A stretch of 60,511 nucleotides of DNA from Paulinella micropora. Lineage: Eukaryota > Cercozoa > Imbricatea > Euglyphida. Position numbers and translations under genes: made by a program. This document shows, piece by piece, positions 19,534-36,803 of this stretch; the stretch's first letter is position 1, and each line of letters opens with the position of its first letter. A model generated the notes under the pieces. That model had not been told where the DNA came from, did not search any database, and worked only from the letters and a program-made list of their open reading frames with translations. The stretch spans positions 348,798 to 409,308 of the forward strand of contig BJOX01000125.1 of the NCBI GenBank assembly GCA_009731375.1. Direction: 5' to 3'.

Positions 19534-19624
19534 GTCTGTCTGTCTGTCTGTCTGTCTATCCTATCCCTATGCCTATCCCTATCCCTATCCCTCCCCCTCC
19601 CTCCCTCTCTCCATCCATCCATCC

Positions 19625-19683
<59 letters not shown>

Positions 19684-19829
19684 GTCAGACAGCACAAATT
19701 CAGGGCCTAGTGCCCATTCCCAGCCCGCTACCCAGTCGCCAACTGGCGGCGGGGTGGAATGGATGCCTAAGTCTTCGGATATGCAGAGCTAGACCAAACA
19801 TACCCATCCATCCATCCATCCATCCATCC

Positions 19830-19894
<65 letters not shown>

Positions 19895-19910
19895 GCTAGC
19901 TAGCTAGCTA

Positions 19911-19943
<33 letters not shown>

Positions 19944-20056
19944 CTACCTACCTATCTATCTATCTATGTACTTACCTGCCTGTCTACCTATCTACCAACC
20001 CCTCACTTGCCTATCTACCTACCCACCTCGCTCCCTCTTTCTGTCCCTACCTACCT
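19299..20056. repeat. (TATC)n/(TACC)n tetranucleotide field
   Basis: Several hundred bases of TCTA with TGTC and CTAC variants, interrupted at 19683-19806 by a dispersed repeat that also occurs near 59.8 kb. No gene. Confidence 0.95.
19683..19806 (+). repeat. Dispersed SINE-like repeat inside a tetranucleotide array, copy 1
   Basis: About 120 bp of unique-looking sequence between (TATC)n and (CATC)n arrays. Around 50 bp of it (TGGAATGGATGCCTA onward to GACCAAACATA) matches the minus strand of 59738-59866 with a few changes. No convincing tRNA boxes are seen. Confidence 0.6.
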
Positions 20057-20082
20057 ACCTACTTATACATACCAAAATACTC

Positions 20083-20234
20083 TGGGAGAGAGCGAGCGAG
20101 CGAGCGAGCGATATATATATATGCAAATATATATATACATATAAATATATATATATATAGATATATATATATATGAGATATATATATATATATATGAGAT
20201 ATATATATATATATATATGTAGAGAGAGAGAGAA

Positions 20235-20268
<34 letters not shown>

Positions 20269-20290
20269 GTATAACTTACTAGCTATACTT
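20083..20290. repeat. (GAGC)n, (TA)n and (GA)n tracts
   Basis: Short GCGA array followed by alternating (TA)n and (GA)n blocks. Confidence 0.9.
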
Positions 20291-20307
20291 TTCACGTAGA
20301 CATTCCC

Positions 20308-20984
20308 TGAAAGAAGAAGAAGAAGAAGAAGAAGAAGAAGAAGAAGAAGAAGAAGCAGAAGCAGAAGAAGAAGAAGAAATAGAAGCAGAAGAAGAAGAAG
20401 AAATAGAAGCAGAAGCAGAAGAAGCAGCAGCAGCAGCAGCAGAAGAAGAAGAAGAAGAAGAAGAAGAAGAAGAAGAAGGAGAAGGAGGAGGAGGAGGAGA
20501 AGAAGAAGAAGAAGAAGAAGAAGAAGAAGAAGAAGAAGAAGAAGAAGAAGGAGAAGAAAGAAGAAAGAAGAAGAAGAAAGAAGAAGAAGAAAGAAGAAGA
20601 AGAAAGAAGAAGAAAGAAGAAGAAGAAAGAAGAAGAAGAAAGAAGGAGAAGAAAGAAGGAGAAGAAGAAAGAAGAAGAAAGAAAGAAGAAGAAAGAAGAA
20701 GAAGAAAGAAGAAGAAAGAAGAAGAAAGAAGAAGAAAGAAGAAGAAAGAAGAAGAAGAAGAAAGAAGAAGAAAGAAGAAAAAGAAAGAAGAAGAAGAAAG
20801 AAGAACAAGAAAGAAGAAGAAAGAAGAAGAAGAAAGAAGAAGAAAGAAGAAGAAAGAAGAAGAAGAAAGAAGAAGAAGGAAGAAGAAGAAGAAAGAAGAA
20901 GAAAGAAGAAGAAAGAAGAAGAAAGAAAGAAGAAGAAAGAAAGAAGAAGAAAGAAAGAAGAAGAAAGAAAGAAGAAAGAAAGAA

Positions 20985-21032
<48 letters not shown>

Positions 21033-21890
21033 TAAGAAAGTAAGAAAGTAAGAAAGTAAGAAAGTAAGAAAGTAAGAAAGTAAGAAAGAAAGTAAGAAAG
21101 TAAGAAAATAAGAAAAGAAGAAAGAAGAAAGAAGAAAGAAGAAAGAAGAAAGAAGAAGAAGAAGAAGAAGAAGAAGAAGAAGAAGAAGAAGAAGAAAGAG
21201 GAAAAAAGAAAGAAGAAAGAAGAAGAAAGAAGAAAGAAGAAAGAAGGAAGGAAGAAGGAAGGAAGGAAGGAAGGAAGGAAGGAAGGAAGAAGAAGAAGAA
21301 GAAGAAGAAGAAGAACAAGAAGAAGAAGAAGAAGAAGAAGAAGAAGAAGAAGAAGAAGAAGAAGAAGAAATGGCCTTCGGGCTAACGATTTGTATGGATG
21401 ACCAGTGGTCACTTGTAAAAGTAACTTCATTAAATCAAAGGCAAAGGCGAAGAAGAAGAAGAAGAAGAAGAAGAAGAAGAAGAAGAAGAAGAAGAAGAAG
21501 AAGAAGAAGAAGAAGAAGAAGAAGAAGAAGAAGAAGAAGAAGAACTGAGAAGAAGAAGAAGAAGAAGAAGAAGAAGAAGAAGAAGAAGAAGAAGAAGAAG
21601 AAGAAGAAAAAGAAGAAAAAGAAAAAGAAGAAAAAGAAGAAGAAGAAGAACTGAGAAGAAGAAGAAGATACCCTTAAAGAAAGAAAGAAAGCAAGAAAGA
21701 AGAAGAAGAAGAAGAAGAAGAAGAAGAAGAAGAAGAAGAAGAAGAAGAAGAAGAAGAAGAAGAAGAAGAAGAAGAAGAAGAAGAAGAAGAAGAAGAAGAA
21801 GAAGAAGAAGAAGAAGAAGAAGAAGAAGAAGAAGAGAGTATGAGAGCGAGAGAGAGGAGAGAGGGAGGGAAAGCAAAGAAGAATGCAAAT
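20308..21890. repeat. 1.6 kb polypurine (GAA/GAAA) field
   Basis: The plus strand is almost purely purine: GAA with GAAA, GGA, GCA and GTAA variants. One 80-bp unique interruption lies at about 21369-21447. The very long Leu/Ser/Phe frames on the minus strand are repeat translations. Such a mirror-rich purine tract can adopt triplex DNA. Confidence 0.97.
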
Positions 21891-22344
21891 CTATTGCGTC
21901 CTGATTTCTAGTTCTTTATGTAGACCTGTTACGATGAGCATGACTCCAGCAGTTGACATAGCACTCTACAGAACAAAGGAGCTGGAGATGTGAAGGGAAC
22001 GAACATATTGAACTATATCATCTTTTGTAAAGTCTCCATATAGTTATTTGCGGTTTTCTAAGGAGAGTTACCATCCCTGAAGCGAAGGATGAGAGGAATG
22101 CGGACAGGCACTAATGTAGACAGACTAATGTCAGGTTTTTAGTGCCACTAGACACAGCTAATGGCGCATTTTACTCGAATCAAAGACGGCCTGCAAGTGC
22201 ACCTGCGACCTGACTTCAGTATTTCAAAAGAGGAAAAAAGATCCGGCGGGAGAGTAGGCGCGGGAGAAATATGCTGCCATCCCGGGGCCTTTGTCTTGAC
22301 CCATAGTTTGAGAACTTGGTGCTGTTCAGAATCTGTTTCGCGAA

Positions 22345-25980
<3,636 letters not shown>

Positions 25981-26740
25981 TCGTGCATGTCGTGCGCCTT
26001 TGACTCAGCGCTCTGCTGCTGCCAGGCACTTCAAACCGCCACACTTTGACCCCATTTTTCTCAATCAAGTTTTGAGGTATGACAACGCTAAGTCACACCA
26101 TTTGAAAGCTCTTTCTCTAGGCTTTTCAGTGATGGCTTCAGCATTATGACATAACACTGCAATTGATGGAGAACGATGCGATCAAATTTGGACGATGATG
26201 TGTGTATGCTATTTGGATGTCCTCCCAATGTCCACTATGCTAGATTCTCATTCAGCGGAGGTCATTTCGGCTGCTTTCCTCCCGGCCTTTCCCTTTCCTG
26301 CTTCTCCTCTAAAGGACACCTTTTCCCCTTCCTTGCATGCAACCGTTATTGATGTTTTACAATTTTTAACAAAATTCTGAACTTTATTCACTATGACATA
26401 GATAAAGTTCATGTCGCTGACTCATGATGAGTAAAACGCGAGACTATTTAGTACTGAACTTCAATGATCGAAAATATTATTACTACTGAGTAATGAAAAT
26501 TTCATCGAAATTACGTATGGACGTGACTTTGATTGATCGGCTCAGTGGAGCGAAACGGTGATAGTCCGACTAGCCATGCCATGATAAACTGAGAGTCCGA
26601 CCGTAGGCTGTGTCACACTGCGGCCGGGGGGGGAGGGNNNNNNNNNNNNNNNNNNNNNNNNNNNNNNNNNNGCGCTAGCTTGAAAGGTGACTGTGATTGC
26701 TGAGACTGTCTCCAGCACTCATCTATCGGACTGGCCAAGC
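25981..26740. other. 3' flank of the zinc-finger gene, second dispersed-repeat copy and a 34-N gap
   Basis: It holds the second copy of the intron 9 repeat (about 26040-26230), GACTC/GAGTC-rich sequence and the gap at 26638-26671. I see no gene. Confidence 0.5.
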
Positions 26741-26917
26741 TGTGACGATATAGACTTTAATAAGATCGTCCTCTGTTCTTCCCTGTACCTTCCGAGTAAA
26801 AAGGGGCGGAGTGAAACAGAGAATTTACAACGTTAGGCCGGATGAGTTTCCCTTAAATAAAGGCATTTCAAAGTGTTCAGCACTTAAAATATTGTTGTTG
26901 ATGATGGGACGGTAACA
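26741..26917 (-). repeat. 3' LTR of element 2
   Basis: 177 bp with TG...CA ends. It pairs with 36804-36984, and a third, expanded relative lies at 56411-56667. Confidence 0.92.
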
Positions 26918-27461
26918 ATTCCCCCCCCTCCGAACAATCCGACTCGCGAGCCTGAGAAAAAGGATTGGATAAAAGAAAACGAACCCATCACGACAACTTA
27001 TTTCTTTGTGCCTTATCATCCGCCTGATTCTGGATCCGCAGCCCGCCCCCCGATAATAATTGCGAGAGCAAAGCATGATTCGAGTTCCCTCTATCTGGCA
27101 AAGAACATTAACTTCCACTTGAACTGTCACAATACACTAGAGACTACTTGTCCCCTCAAAAGGATACCTAATCCTGCAGCCTCGGATGATCATAAGTTAT
27201 TAATACAAAAAATGTGACAACGGACAGAAATGAAATTACCGTTTTCAAACTGCTGAGTAAATTGCCAGGCTACCATAAACAAGCCGCAGGCTTACGCTAC
27301 TTTCCTTAGGTACTCCCGGCCTACCTATGAAACTTGATGATGCTTAGCTACTTAACGCGACCGCGCTTCCGGGTCAAGTTCTTCCGGAACTTGATTTCTC
27401 AGGCTCGGATTCATCTCTCTGATGCTTCAAGCTCCGTCTCAAGTTAGCCTTCAACCCTGGG

Positions 27462-27653
27462 TCTTCCTGGTCTCCTTCCGATACCTGCCTCTTTTTCAGG
27501 CTTCAGCTTCTTACATTTCTTTCCTCTGGTAAACTTATCATAAGGTGGGGCTCGGCCTTCCTGGTCTCCTTCCGGTACCTGCCTCTTTTTCAGGCTTCAG
27601 CTTCTTACATTTCTTTCCTCTGGTAAAAACTTATCATAAGGTGGGGCTCCGAC
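27462..27653. repeat. 95-bp tandem duplication near the pol 3' end of element 2
   Basis: Two head-to-tail copies (from 27462 and from 27557) that differ by one substitution and a two-base insertion. They duplicate the basic C-terminal end of pol. Confidence 0.85.
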
Positions 27654-27654
27654 A

Positions 27655-30600
27655 TATTCAAAGGGGAAATCGGAATCCAACAGAACATCCCATATCCGTT
27701 TTGGAATCTGCATATCAGGGGTCAGATCAAAAGGAGCATTGAATACCACTCTTGGGGTCTCTTGAATAGTTCACTGTGTGACTCATGATTCCTCATCATC
27801 CTCTTTGATCGTGAACTCCTGTGACGGTGACCCGGCCCGGCGTCCCAGACTTGTTTTCCGGGCCTTTGAATCCAAATAAACCGGTAAAGAGGTTCTCTCC
27901 TTCTGCTTTTCCACAGCCTCCTCACTCCTCCAGAATTGCATGACGGGTGTAATCCCCAATCTTCTTTCCTCCTTTGATGGTAGCTTTCCAACAACTTTTA
28001 ACGGCTGAGATACAGGTCATCCAACGTATCATCTCCGACAGATTTCTGATTATGCTTCGTAAAAGGATCCCTGTCTCCACTTGATCCCTCCGGTGTCTTG
28101 ACCATAGAACCATAACTTCCCGGTCGGTTCAAGTCTCGAATACTTATGATCTAATAGATCTCCTTTAACTTCCTCTGTCACCGTTGGCTTAGAACTTGAA
28201 TCCTCCTCCGTATCCATCGGGATCGATCCAGACTTGATCTCTGAAACCTCCGTCTTGAAAAGTCCTGCTCTTTGAATAGCTTGTCTGCCTTGTTCCTTCT
28301 TATGCTCTTCTGCTATCTCCTCATCTCCAATTTGAACATTTGCGTTCTCTTCTGCCTCTTTCTCGTCCACCTTGGGCTGGTTCTTGAATCCATCCGTAAC
28401 CTACCAAGGGCTTCTGCTTCTGACTCGAACTCTAGCAGATAAGGCGCAAATTTCTCCTGACATGAACAATCTGTTCCCTCCCTTTTCCCAGAGATACTAT
28501 CTTATAGTCGTAGGCTCCCGTGCGTTGCTTGATCTGATATGGTCCTTGCCATTTACAGTAAACCTTGTCCCTGATTCCCACCGGGATGTGAGGTACATAC
28601 AGTAAAACTGTGTCCCCGATCTGGAACTCCGTATGCTTGAACTTATTCTCCTGTTGTTCGTCTTGCTTCTTACTAGCTTGTTCCCTGGCTTTTGTCACGT
28701 ACTCCTTGGCCTCAGCAATAGCTCTCAACCGAACTCCCATGAGCTCATGTGGCTCCCATTTATCCCCCGGTCTCAAGTTCGCCATTGGTGTGTTTAACAC
28801 CCTTCCATAAACTAACTGATTCGGGCTAAGCTTCTCCGGGTCTCCCAACGATGACGATGGCAAGTTGTTCATTGCGAACGTGAAAGATCGTATGACTTCT
28901 GGCCAAACTGTCTGTTTCTGCATGCAATACGTCTTGACCGCAGCCTTGAGTGTTCTATGCACTCTTTCAATCTTCCTATTAGCCCTAGGATTGTAGGCAG
29001 TCACGTACTTCCACTTGAATCCGTAGTACTTGCAGAGTTCCTCCGAGAGCCAGTTGATGAACGTCTTATGGCGATCCGATGTTATTTTCCTGGGTACTCC
29101 TATCCTGGAAAATACGTGGTAAATGAGCGCCTTGATCGTAGACTCTTTGGTTGCATCCTTAACCAGAACAGTAATAACGTAGTTAGACGCCCTGTCTATA
29201 ATCATCAAACATACTTGAATCCATCCACTGATTCTGGTAGCGGCCCCACATGGTCGATATGAATGACGTCAAAGATGTCCGCCGATAGGTCAAACTCCAT
29301 CAGGTGTCCCTTATTCGGCTGATATACCGTCTTAGCCCTTTTGCAATGGATACATCCTTCCACGAACCTCCTGAACTGCTTGGTCATACCGTGCCACCAA
29401 AACTTGCGCATAATCGCCCATTTCATCCGCTCGAATCCCGGATGGCTCGACAACGGGCAATGGTGAGCTGCTACTAAGATATGCAGTCTCAAATCCTTCG
29501 GAACCCAAATCGTCCATTTGTCCTCCTGATTCTCGTATGCTCCAGGCTCCTGGGCCCTTGAACCAAATAAGACTCTTTCCCTTTCAGGTACTCGATCGTG
29601 AAGTGGTACTCCGCCAGTTCTTGTTGCCATCTGGCCAGTCGTCCCTTCTGATCCTGACTCATGATCATGAGCCATTTCAAGTTGTGATGGTCCGTTCTCA
29701 CTAACGTGTTATTGGCTCCCCACAGGTATCCCCTTAGTCTTCTGAAGGCCCAAACGATAGCTAGCGTTTCCCGGTGTCTTGTACAATACTGTCTTTCCTC
29801 CTTTGACAGTTGTCTACTAATGAACGTCACGGGCCTTAGCAAGCCCGATACCTCATCCATCTGTTGTAAGACTCCTCCGATCGCATAACCCGATGCATCC
29901 GGGTCTAGAGCAAAAGGTTTCTTCCAATCTGGTAACATCAGTACCCGGCCTCCATCTTTCGGGTCCCTCGATAGCTCTTCTTTGAGCCAGTTTATAGTCC
30001 TTTTTACCGCAGCTGGCCATGATCCTTCAGCATTTCCATTTTTCAGAAATTCCCGAATACATTGAACTTCATCCGCAAACTTCGGGATATATTCCCCATA
30101 GTACTGGGCCAGTGAGACAAAAGAATGCAACTCAGACTTGGTCTTGGGCATTTCCATCTCGGCTACTGCGTTCCTTTTCTTGCTCGAAATCGCACATTTC
30201 CCCTGAGAGATCTGGTATCCCAAGTAAGTGATAGAGTCCTGCGCGAACTCACAATTCTTCGGGTTCAACTTGAGTCCAACTGCTTTGACTCGCCTTAATA
30301 TATCTCTGACATGCTCCACATGATCCTCCTCCGGCTTTGAAAATATGATCACGTCATCGATGTAACAAAGGGCATACACTTCCGTTTTGCCGTACTTTGC
30401 CGCAAACCTCTTGTCCTCGTATTTGTCCCCAAGCATAGTGGTAATTGCCTTCTGGAATACGCCCGGCGAGATCTTAAGTCCCATAGGTAGCACTTCCCAC
30501 ACGTACGTCTTCATCCAATTGAAAAGGCTGTCAACCATCGGCTCCTTTCCGATATCGGGATCTGCCAAAATCCATTCTTGAGATCAAGCGTTGAATAAAT

Positions 30601-32280
30601 CTTTGCTCCGTATAAGCTGTTAATAGCTTGTTTGATATCCGGTACCGGTGTGTCGATATCCATGATCATTTTGTTGATCCGGAAATAGTCGATACAGAGC
30701 CTAAGCGTTCCGTCCGGTTTCGGGGCCATGGTAACAGGGGATGAGCTTTCCGACAGTCTCTCCTCTATCAGATCCCGATCGTGCAGGTCCTCAATGATCT
30801 CTTTTGCGATCTTCTCCTCATGATAGCTGAGTCTCCCTCTTGACTTTCCTTTGACATAGTCTCCTGGTTTCCGCTCGAAATTGATCTCGAAGTCCTTGAT
30901 TGATCCAGACTCTAATGGTCCAAAAGCCTCGATCCCTTCATCAAGTATCCTTTAACTTCGCCTTGAACTTGCCTGACCCCTTCCATGAGCTTTTCTTTTC
31001 CCCCAGGATCTCCTTCGCTTCATAAAGAGCTTTGGCCTTATCCTCCGGGCTGATCGACTTTAATACCTCCTTGTAGTCGGAACTCTTGCGCTGCTCCCAT
31101 TTGTCAAAGCTCATGTCGCTGTTGTATTCCTCTCTTTGAACCTTCTCGTCTTTTGCGAGACCACAAATCTGGTCCATGACCATCGCGAACTGTAGGCCAT
31201 GCGTCTTGTGATAGATCCCCGATATCTGACTAAATGCAATCTTTCTTACATCGGACATCTCTCTTTCGAGAAGTTGTTGTCTCCATTCAAACGCTTGCTC
31301 TTTTGTCCCCAGATGACACGCAAAAATGAGCTTTCTGCCCTGCAAGGAATCGGGATCGGATCATCGATCATGTAGTCCTCTATATCGTTCCACCACATTT
31401 CCTTCCTTGTTCCGACAGGTAGGACAATAGTCATCTTAGTGACCGATACTCGACTCTTTAGCGCTCTCTTGATCTCCTTGATTCCGTTAGGAAGATGAGG
31501 TTCTACTCCCCATTTAGCCGTCAGAAACTCTTGAATTGTTTCTTCTTTCTTCTGGGCCGCGTTCATAGTTACGTTCCATACTACGTCAGAATCCATACTT
31601 TCGTAGTTGTCAATATTGACATGTTTGCCATCCACATGAACAGCCATCCCATTCAAACCATCCAAGAGCTTGCGCTTCTCGATCTCCAGGTAGTCTAACC
31701 TTTTCTGGATTGACTCCAGTAGCATGCGCCGATCTGGTTCCACATCCGAGTCATCGTCTCCGATCTCCATCTGGGCCCAGTTATCCTCAGAGTCCTCCAT
31801 CCTCAAGTCCGTCATGAACACTCGATCTTCCGTCTCATCCATAGACGGGTGCCAATTCTCTACCTTGGCCTGGTAAAGAATGAGTGATCCACTTTTAACC
31901 ATTGCAACCTGAAAGGAAGCTCCAATATTTCCGGTCTGGTTCGATCTCGTACCTCACGTTTCCATAATATACGTGGTTTTCGTATGTATGGATCCGCGTT
32001 CTCATTTGTTTGAGCCCGTTTAATCAGGATCGGTCCATCGAAGTTCGGAACTATCCAAACTTGAGCCTGTGCGAGGTTCCATCTTTTAATAAGATATTCA
32101 GGAACACGAATCCCGTCACTGGGGCATCTCCACCGACTCCCTTGACTCGTCCTCCGCCTTTGAAGAAATCCCACTGGTTCCCCCACCAGCTCTTGTTCTG
32201 GTATCGCTGAATGAAGTCCTGGCCTACTACATTGATGGAAGCCATGGTATCATTCCCTACCTTGCAACTCCTCGTCCGGT
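27655..32280 (-). pseudogene. pol: Degenerate pol of element 2
   Basis: At least nine open fragments in shifting frames. In order on the minus strand: protease with G-N-D-T-M-A near 32250-32280; the extra PR-RT domain (about 30941-31560, with H-L-G-T-K-E-Q); reverse transcriptase with Y-I-D-D near 30360; RNase H with L-D-P-D-A-S near 29905, where the first Asp is preceded by Leu; integrase zinc site H-C-P-L-S-S-H...C-x2-C; integrase core (28432-29208) with the N-R-K-I-E-R motif; the GPY module; and the extra C-terminal domain (P-K-R-I-W-D-V-L). The pieces are collinear with element 1 pol. The frameshifts make it non-functional. Confidence 0.9.
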
Positions 32281-32650
32281 CCCTCTATATACAACTTAGT
32301 AAAGAATAGATCCGAATGAGATTCGAACAATGGCTTTGCCACAGCATTTACTGATTCCATCTTTAACTTTCACAAGTCTCTATGGACTCTCTCTCTCTCT
32401 CTCTCTCTGGAGACAAATGTCCAAGATCTGGGTCCGCTTCCTGTTCTCTGTAAATACCCTTATCGGGACTAATAGCTTCCTCTGAACCAGGGCTATGTGA
32501 GTTCCGATGACTATACCCTTTTGCCTTCTTCGAGGCCCTTTCGGCTTCACTAGCCTTTGACTGGTTCAAATCAGCGTTGTCCCGAGTTTGTGACTTAGCT
32601 TTCCTTAGCGGTAACCATCTCCTCTTGGGAGTAATATATGGGAATCTCAA

Positions 32651-35600
32651 CTACTTTTCCATCGTAGCATCCTTAATAAAGAACCACTGGTCCTCAAAAT
32701 TTGGGTTCGAGATGTTCGAGATCATTGTCTCTTTCTCTTGCTTCGGATCTGATTGTCCTACTCCAACGTCTCTATCAACGAATGCATCCTCGGATCGCTG
32801 CGGTAGGCACCTATAATTACATACATAAGTGTGCCTTGCATCCGCAGTCAAGGTTTCGTCAACCTTCTTCCACTCGAACTCAGGCTCTATGGCCGTCTTC
32901 TTATTTCCCCGAGCCTTGGTCTCTCGATCCTTCTGTTGCAACACAAGCCATTTATGTGCTTCGTAATCCCGAGCTTCTCGAGCTTTCCGAAAATCCTCGA
33001 TTTGCTTGATCCGATCTTTGTGTGTATATTTGAGGAACTCTTGTCTTCCGGGACCTGACTTGTCCGAGATTACCTCGATACTAGATCTTTCTCGGCCAGA
33101 CGATCCGGGCAAGGCTCCTATCACACCAGCATCCTTGCGCTGAACTGAGTCCGAGACTAGCGAATTACCATTCAGCATACTTTGAATAGCTGCCGGTGGT
33201 AAGCTGATACTGAACGCCGCCGGGTTTGAATATCCCGAAAATTCTCGATCCCTATAGTCATAATGACTGAGACTGGTACCACGATCTTTGATAGACCTGC
33301 GATCACGGTCACGGTCACCGCGGCGGTCCCTATCTCGATCACGGTCCCGTCGTTCCCGATCCTCTCGTTCCCGTCTACGCTTGTCCGCGTATTTCCTGTC
33401 ACGTTTCTCCTTCTCCTCCCGAACACGACGCTCACGTTGCTCTCGTTCTTCTTTGAAGTGCTTGGACGTTGCCGCCTTGGCCTCCCTCTTTTTCTCTATG
33501 TACTGTTGCCAACAGTCCCAAGCGTACTTGAGCCCTTCCCGTTCCTTCTGAACAAACAGATCCAGAGTCTGTCTCGGGTCAATGAGAAAATGCCTGGCCG
33601 CCTCCTGGTATTCCTCAGTGATCCTTCTTCGATCAAATCCCTCTTGGTTCGGATAGTCGTGCCAGAATCTGCTGTCACATCCAGGTTTGGTACACTGGCC
33701 TTGATTGTTCCCCGCCGCAATTAATCCTGCCAGTGGATCATACATGTTGGCTTCCTCCCATAGAATGGCGTTCCAACTTCCTCCGATCTCATCCATGGAT
33801 GCTTGATTCCCGACTTCACAGATCTCGGATAGCATTGAGCTTGTGGCATAGACGGATGTGGAAAAGGATTCTGAGGATTGTAGATGGGAATGGTGATTTG
33901 ATTGGCTCTCCCCCCCGGTCTCCTCTATCACCTCCCCCATGTCCTCCACCGTAACTTCCTCCATGACCTCGTCCTTGAGCATGCTTATTAGCCGAAGGCA
34001 AACTATTCAGAGTTCTACTCTGAGAAAAAGGGTTCGGACTGCCACTACGTCCATATCCAGGAGCAGACGGGATCCATACATAGCCCTGATCCTTCCGAGC
34101 TCTGCGAGTTTGAATAGAATGCTTGCCCTTCACCTGTCGAATATCCCATCTCGAATCCCCCACCAGCCCTTGCATACTGGTTCCTGTCGTAGCTCGACGC
34201 TGAAGAAGGACTAAAGTCTCCCATGCTCCCTCTTCCCAAGGTACCAAAAGAATAGCGAACAGAGCCTTGGCTACCTCCATGAGGGTCTCCACATCCTCCT
34301 TGGTTTCGAGTTTCCAATCCAATGGGTTAGCCAAGCCGCCACTCTCTCTTTCCATGCCCCAACAATCCCTTGCTGCCTTCCACTTTGTCTTTGTTCCCAT
34401 GACTGTGATAATCGAACCAATCAAAGCTTGTCCCGGCGCTCGCATTCATGTAGATGGTACTCAGGGTGCTCTTGATCATGTCAGGTTCCGAATTGATCAG
34501 GCACAGAAGCTTCGTCATGCGTACAATCCCAGCCAGGTTCATGTTTCCACTCTAGATCTAGAAACTCCTTCTCAATATATCTGTTGCAGAACTGAAGTTC
34601 CTGGTGCTTGTCAGTGAACTTGTAGTAGCCGAATTCATGACCAACCATGAGTCCCAGAACCTCCGCAATGGGTACGTTGTCATCGTTTCTCATTTTCTTG
34701 AGCTCCTCATGTCTCTTTTCCATATGTCCTTGTCTTGAAAAGACGTCCCTTGATAAAAAATAGCCCCAATATTCAAGAGATGGATCACAGACGACAGGCT
34801 CGTGATGTCATAGTTACGACAGAGTTCGATGAAGCCCCCAATGAACATACGAGCTTTTAGAACATGATTAGGTTCATCCCTGTCCTTTTCCCTTAGATTA
34901 AACTTGTCCCTCTTCTGAAGAATCTCAGCCACTCTCTTGACTATGTCACGCTCCAAATTCACGTCATTGCTAACGTCCATCGGGGATCCTGCTGACGATC
35001 TGGGTCTCTTCGAAGAGCCTCGAGCAACCGAATCCCTTTCTCTTTTTGGAGATTCTACCAAACCTTTCCCATTACTGGAACTCCCAGAACGATGCTCCTC
35101 TTGTCGTATCTCGAGCTTCTGGTACCATGTCTCCCTCTCTATGGCATCCTTCTGCGCATTCCTCAAGCACCCCAAAAAGCTCCGAGCGCGACTACCAAAT
35201 TTCGCAAGCTCAATAGCCAAAGGATTTTCGCCCGTATCACGCCTGTATACTCGGCACTAATTTTCGTCTCCTTGGTCGCGCCTGTAGTTGTCCACTCTTT
35301 CTCTTTTCCCGTGGCAGTTGGAGTCGGTGGTGTGTCTTCCGCAGCAGCCTCCTTCTCGACATCGTCTCCACCTTCCTTTTCCTTCTCCTTCTTTTCCTTC
35401 TCCTTCTTTTCCTTCTCCTTCTTTTCCTTCTCCTTCTGATCCTTCTCAGCCTTTTCCTTGTCGGCTTTTTCTTTTTCCACCTTTTCCCTTGCCAGTTTCT
35501 CGGCCTCTGTCTCCGTAGCCTTGAGCCCGGCACCACCGGCGGACGACGAAGACGAAGAGGAAGACGAAGACGAAGATGACGCAGCCGAATCCTTACCCTT

Positions 35601-36413
35601 CGGGTATTCAATCTGTATCGCCTCGTCCAAATCCTTCATCATCTTATTCTTGAATTCCATCCAGGTTGCTCCACTCTGGTTCTGTGCATGTTTGCACACT
35701 TGGTCTACAGTCTTGGGTCCCCGTCTAAGCCAATACTTCTTAATGGCTTCCAAGTATACTCGGTTCTCCAACTTCAACTGAATCTTTTGATTGAATCCCA
35801 GGGGCAATGTGCTGTCTGATGCAGCTCTTCTCAGGGCCACTTGCAAGGAATTCATGGACCATTTTAGGTCATTGAAGATCTGTTGAACTGCCTCTTTTCT
35901 TTGCTTTTCATCCATGTTTGCACGTACTAGGATGTTGTGTTCTCCCTTGAATCCATCCGTCATGTACGTCCACGGGTTCCCCATCCTCGTAACTTTGTTT
36001 AGTTTTTCGAACAGTTTGAACTTTTCCTCGTCTGTAGGTGCCTTCCCACACTCGTCGTAGATGTACTCCTCGACCATCTGCCAGACCAACTCTCCCATCA
36101 GGAACAAGTCGTAGGTGAGCACACTGTAGAAGCCAGATCTCCACGACTTATCCGTAAGCTCATCCTCTGCAAACGATGCGATGATGACTTCAGCAGTTTT
36201 GAGTGCACTGTCGCCTTGAAGCTTTCGAAGAAACTTGGAAGTGTCCTTGCGCTCATGTCGATGCTGCCTCTCAAACAACTGTACAAAGGTCTTCACCTGT
36301 AGAAGAATAGAGTCTGTTGTCTTAAATGTCTTTCTTTGTGCTGCCACATCGTCAAACTCCACAGACTTGGCAAAGCTGTCGTCCTGTATGATGATTATGA
36401 ACATGTCGCACAT
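32651..36413 (-). pseudogene. gag: Degenerate gag of element 2
   Basis: Open fragments at 35163-36413, 34690-35220, 34481-34723, 33816-34445 and 32651-33982 are joined by frame changes near 35220, 34700, 34500 and 33950. The N-terminal part is helical with a Lys/Glu-rich linker. A later part is Arg/Asp-rich (RD/RE repeats, about 33270-33430), and there is a Cys/His cluster C-x4-C-x5-H near 33690. The last fragment ends in UAG at 32651-32653, directly followed in the same frame by 95 open codons, which mirrors the UGA junction of element 1. Total coding length exceeds 1,200 codons, longer than gag of element 1. Confidence 0.8.
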
Positions 36414-36803
36414 TTAATCCCCACAATATGACTGTGGGACATTCAAATGGCAAAACATTCAAACTTTGACCTTCCGCCATCCTGACACTTTCGTCATCCG
36501 TGTCTTGTCCCAACGATGAACTAGATGAAATGAAAGATGCGCTCATAAGAAAAGATTGAGAAAAACTCGAGAATTCTGGTTCCCCTTAAGTGTCCGAAGT
36601 GTCCAAAGTGTCTTTTGATCATAAGGATCAGAATCTGATACGCAGTGTCTAAGACAAAGTGTCTAGAGAAAATGTCCCAACTTCCGTTTTTGTTCCACGT
36701 TGAAATCAGGCCCAACTTTTCGAATTTCTTCGAAAATTTTGTCAAACCACGTTTATCGAAAGTCTGTAACCGTAGATGCAGGTTCTTTGTTAGCGACTTC
36801 AGT

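Noticed and set aside
20059-21430. Frames of up to 419 codons, Leu/Ser/Phe-rich, on the minus strand
   Set aside because: Pure translation of the (GAA)n field with no start context, domain or unique sequence.
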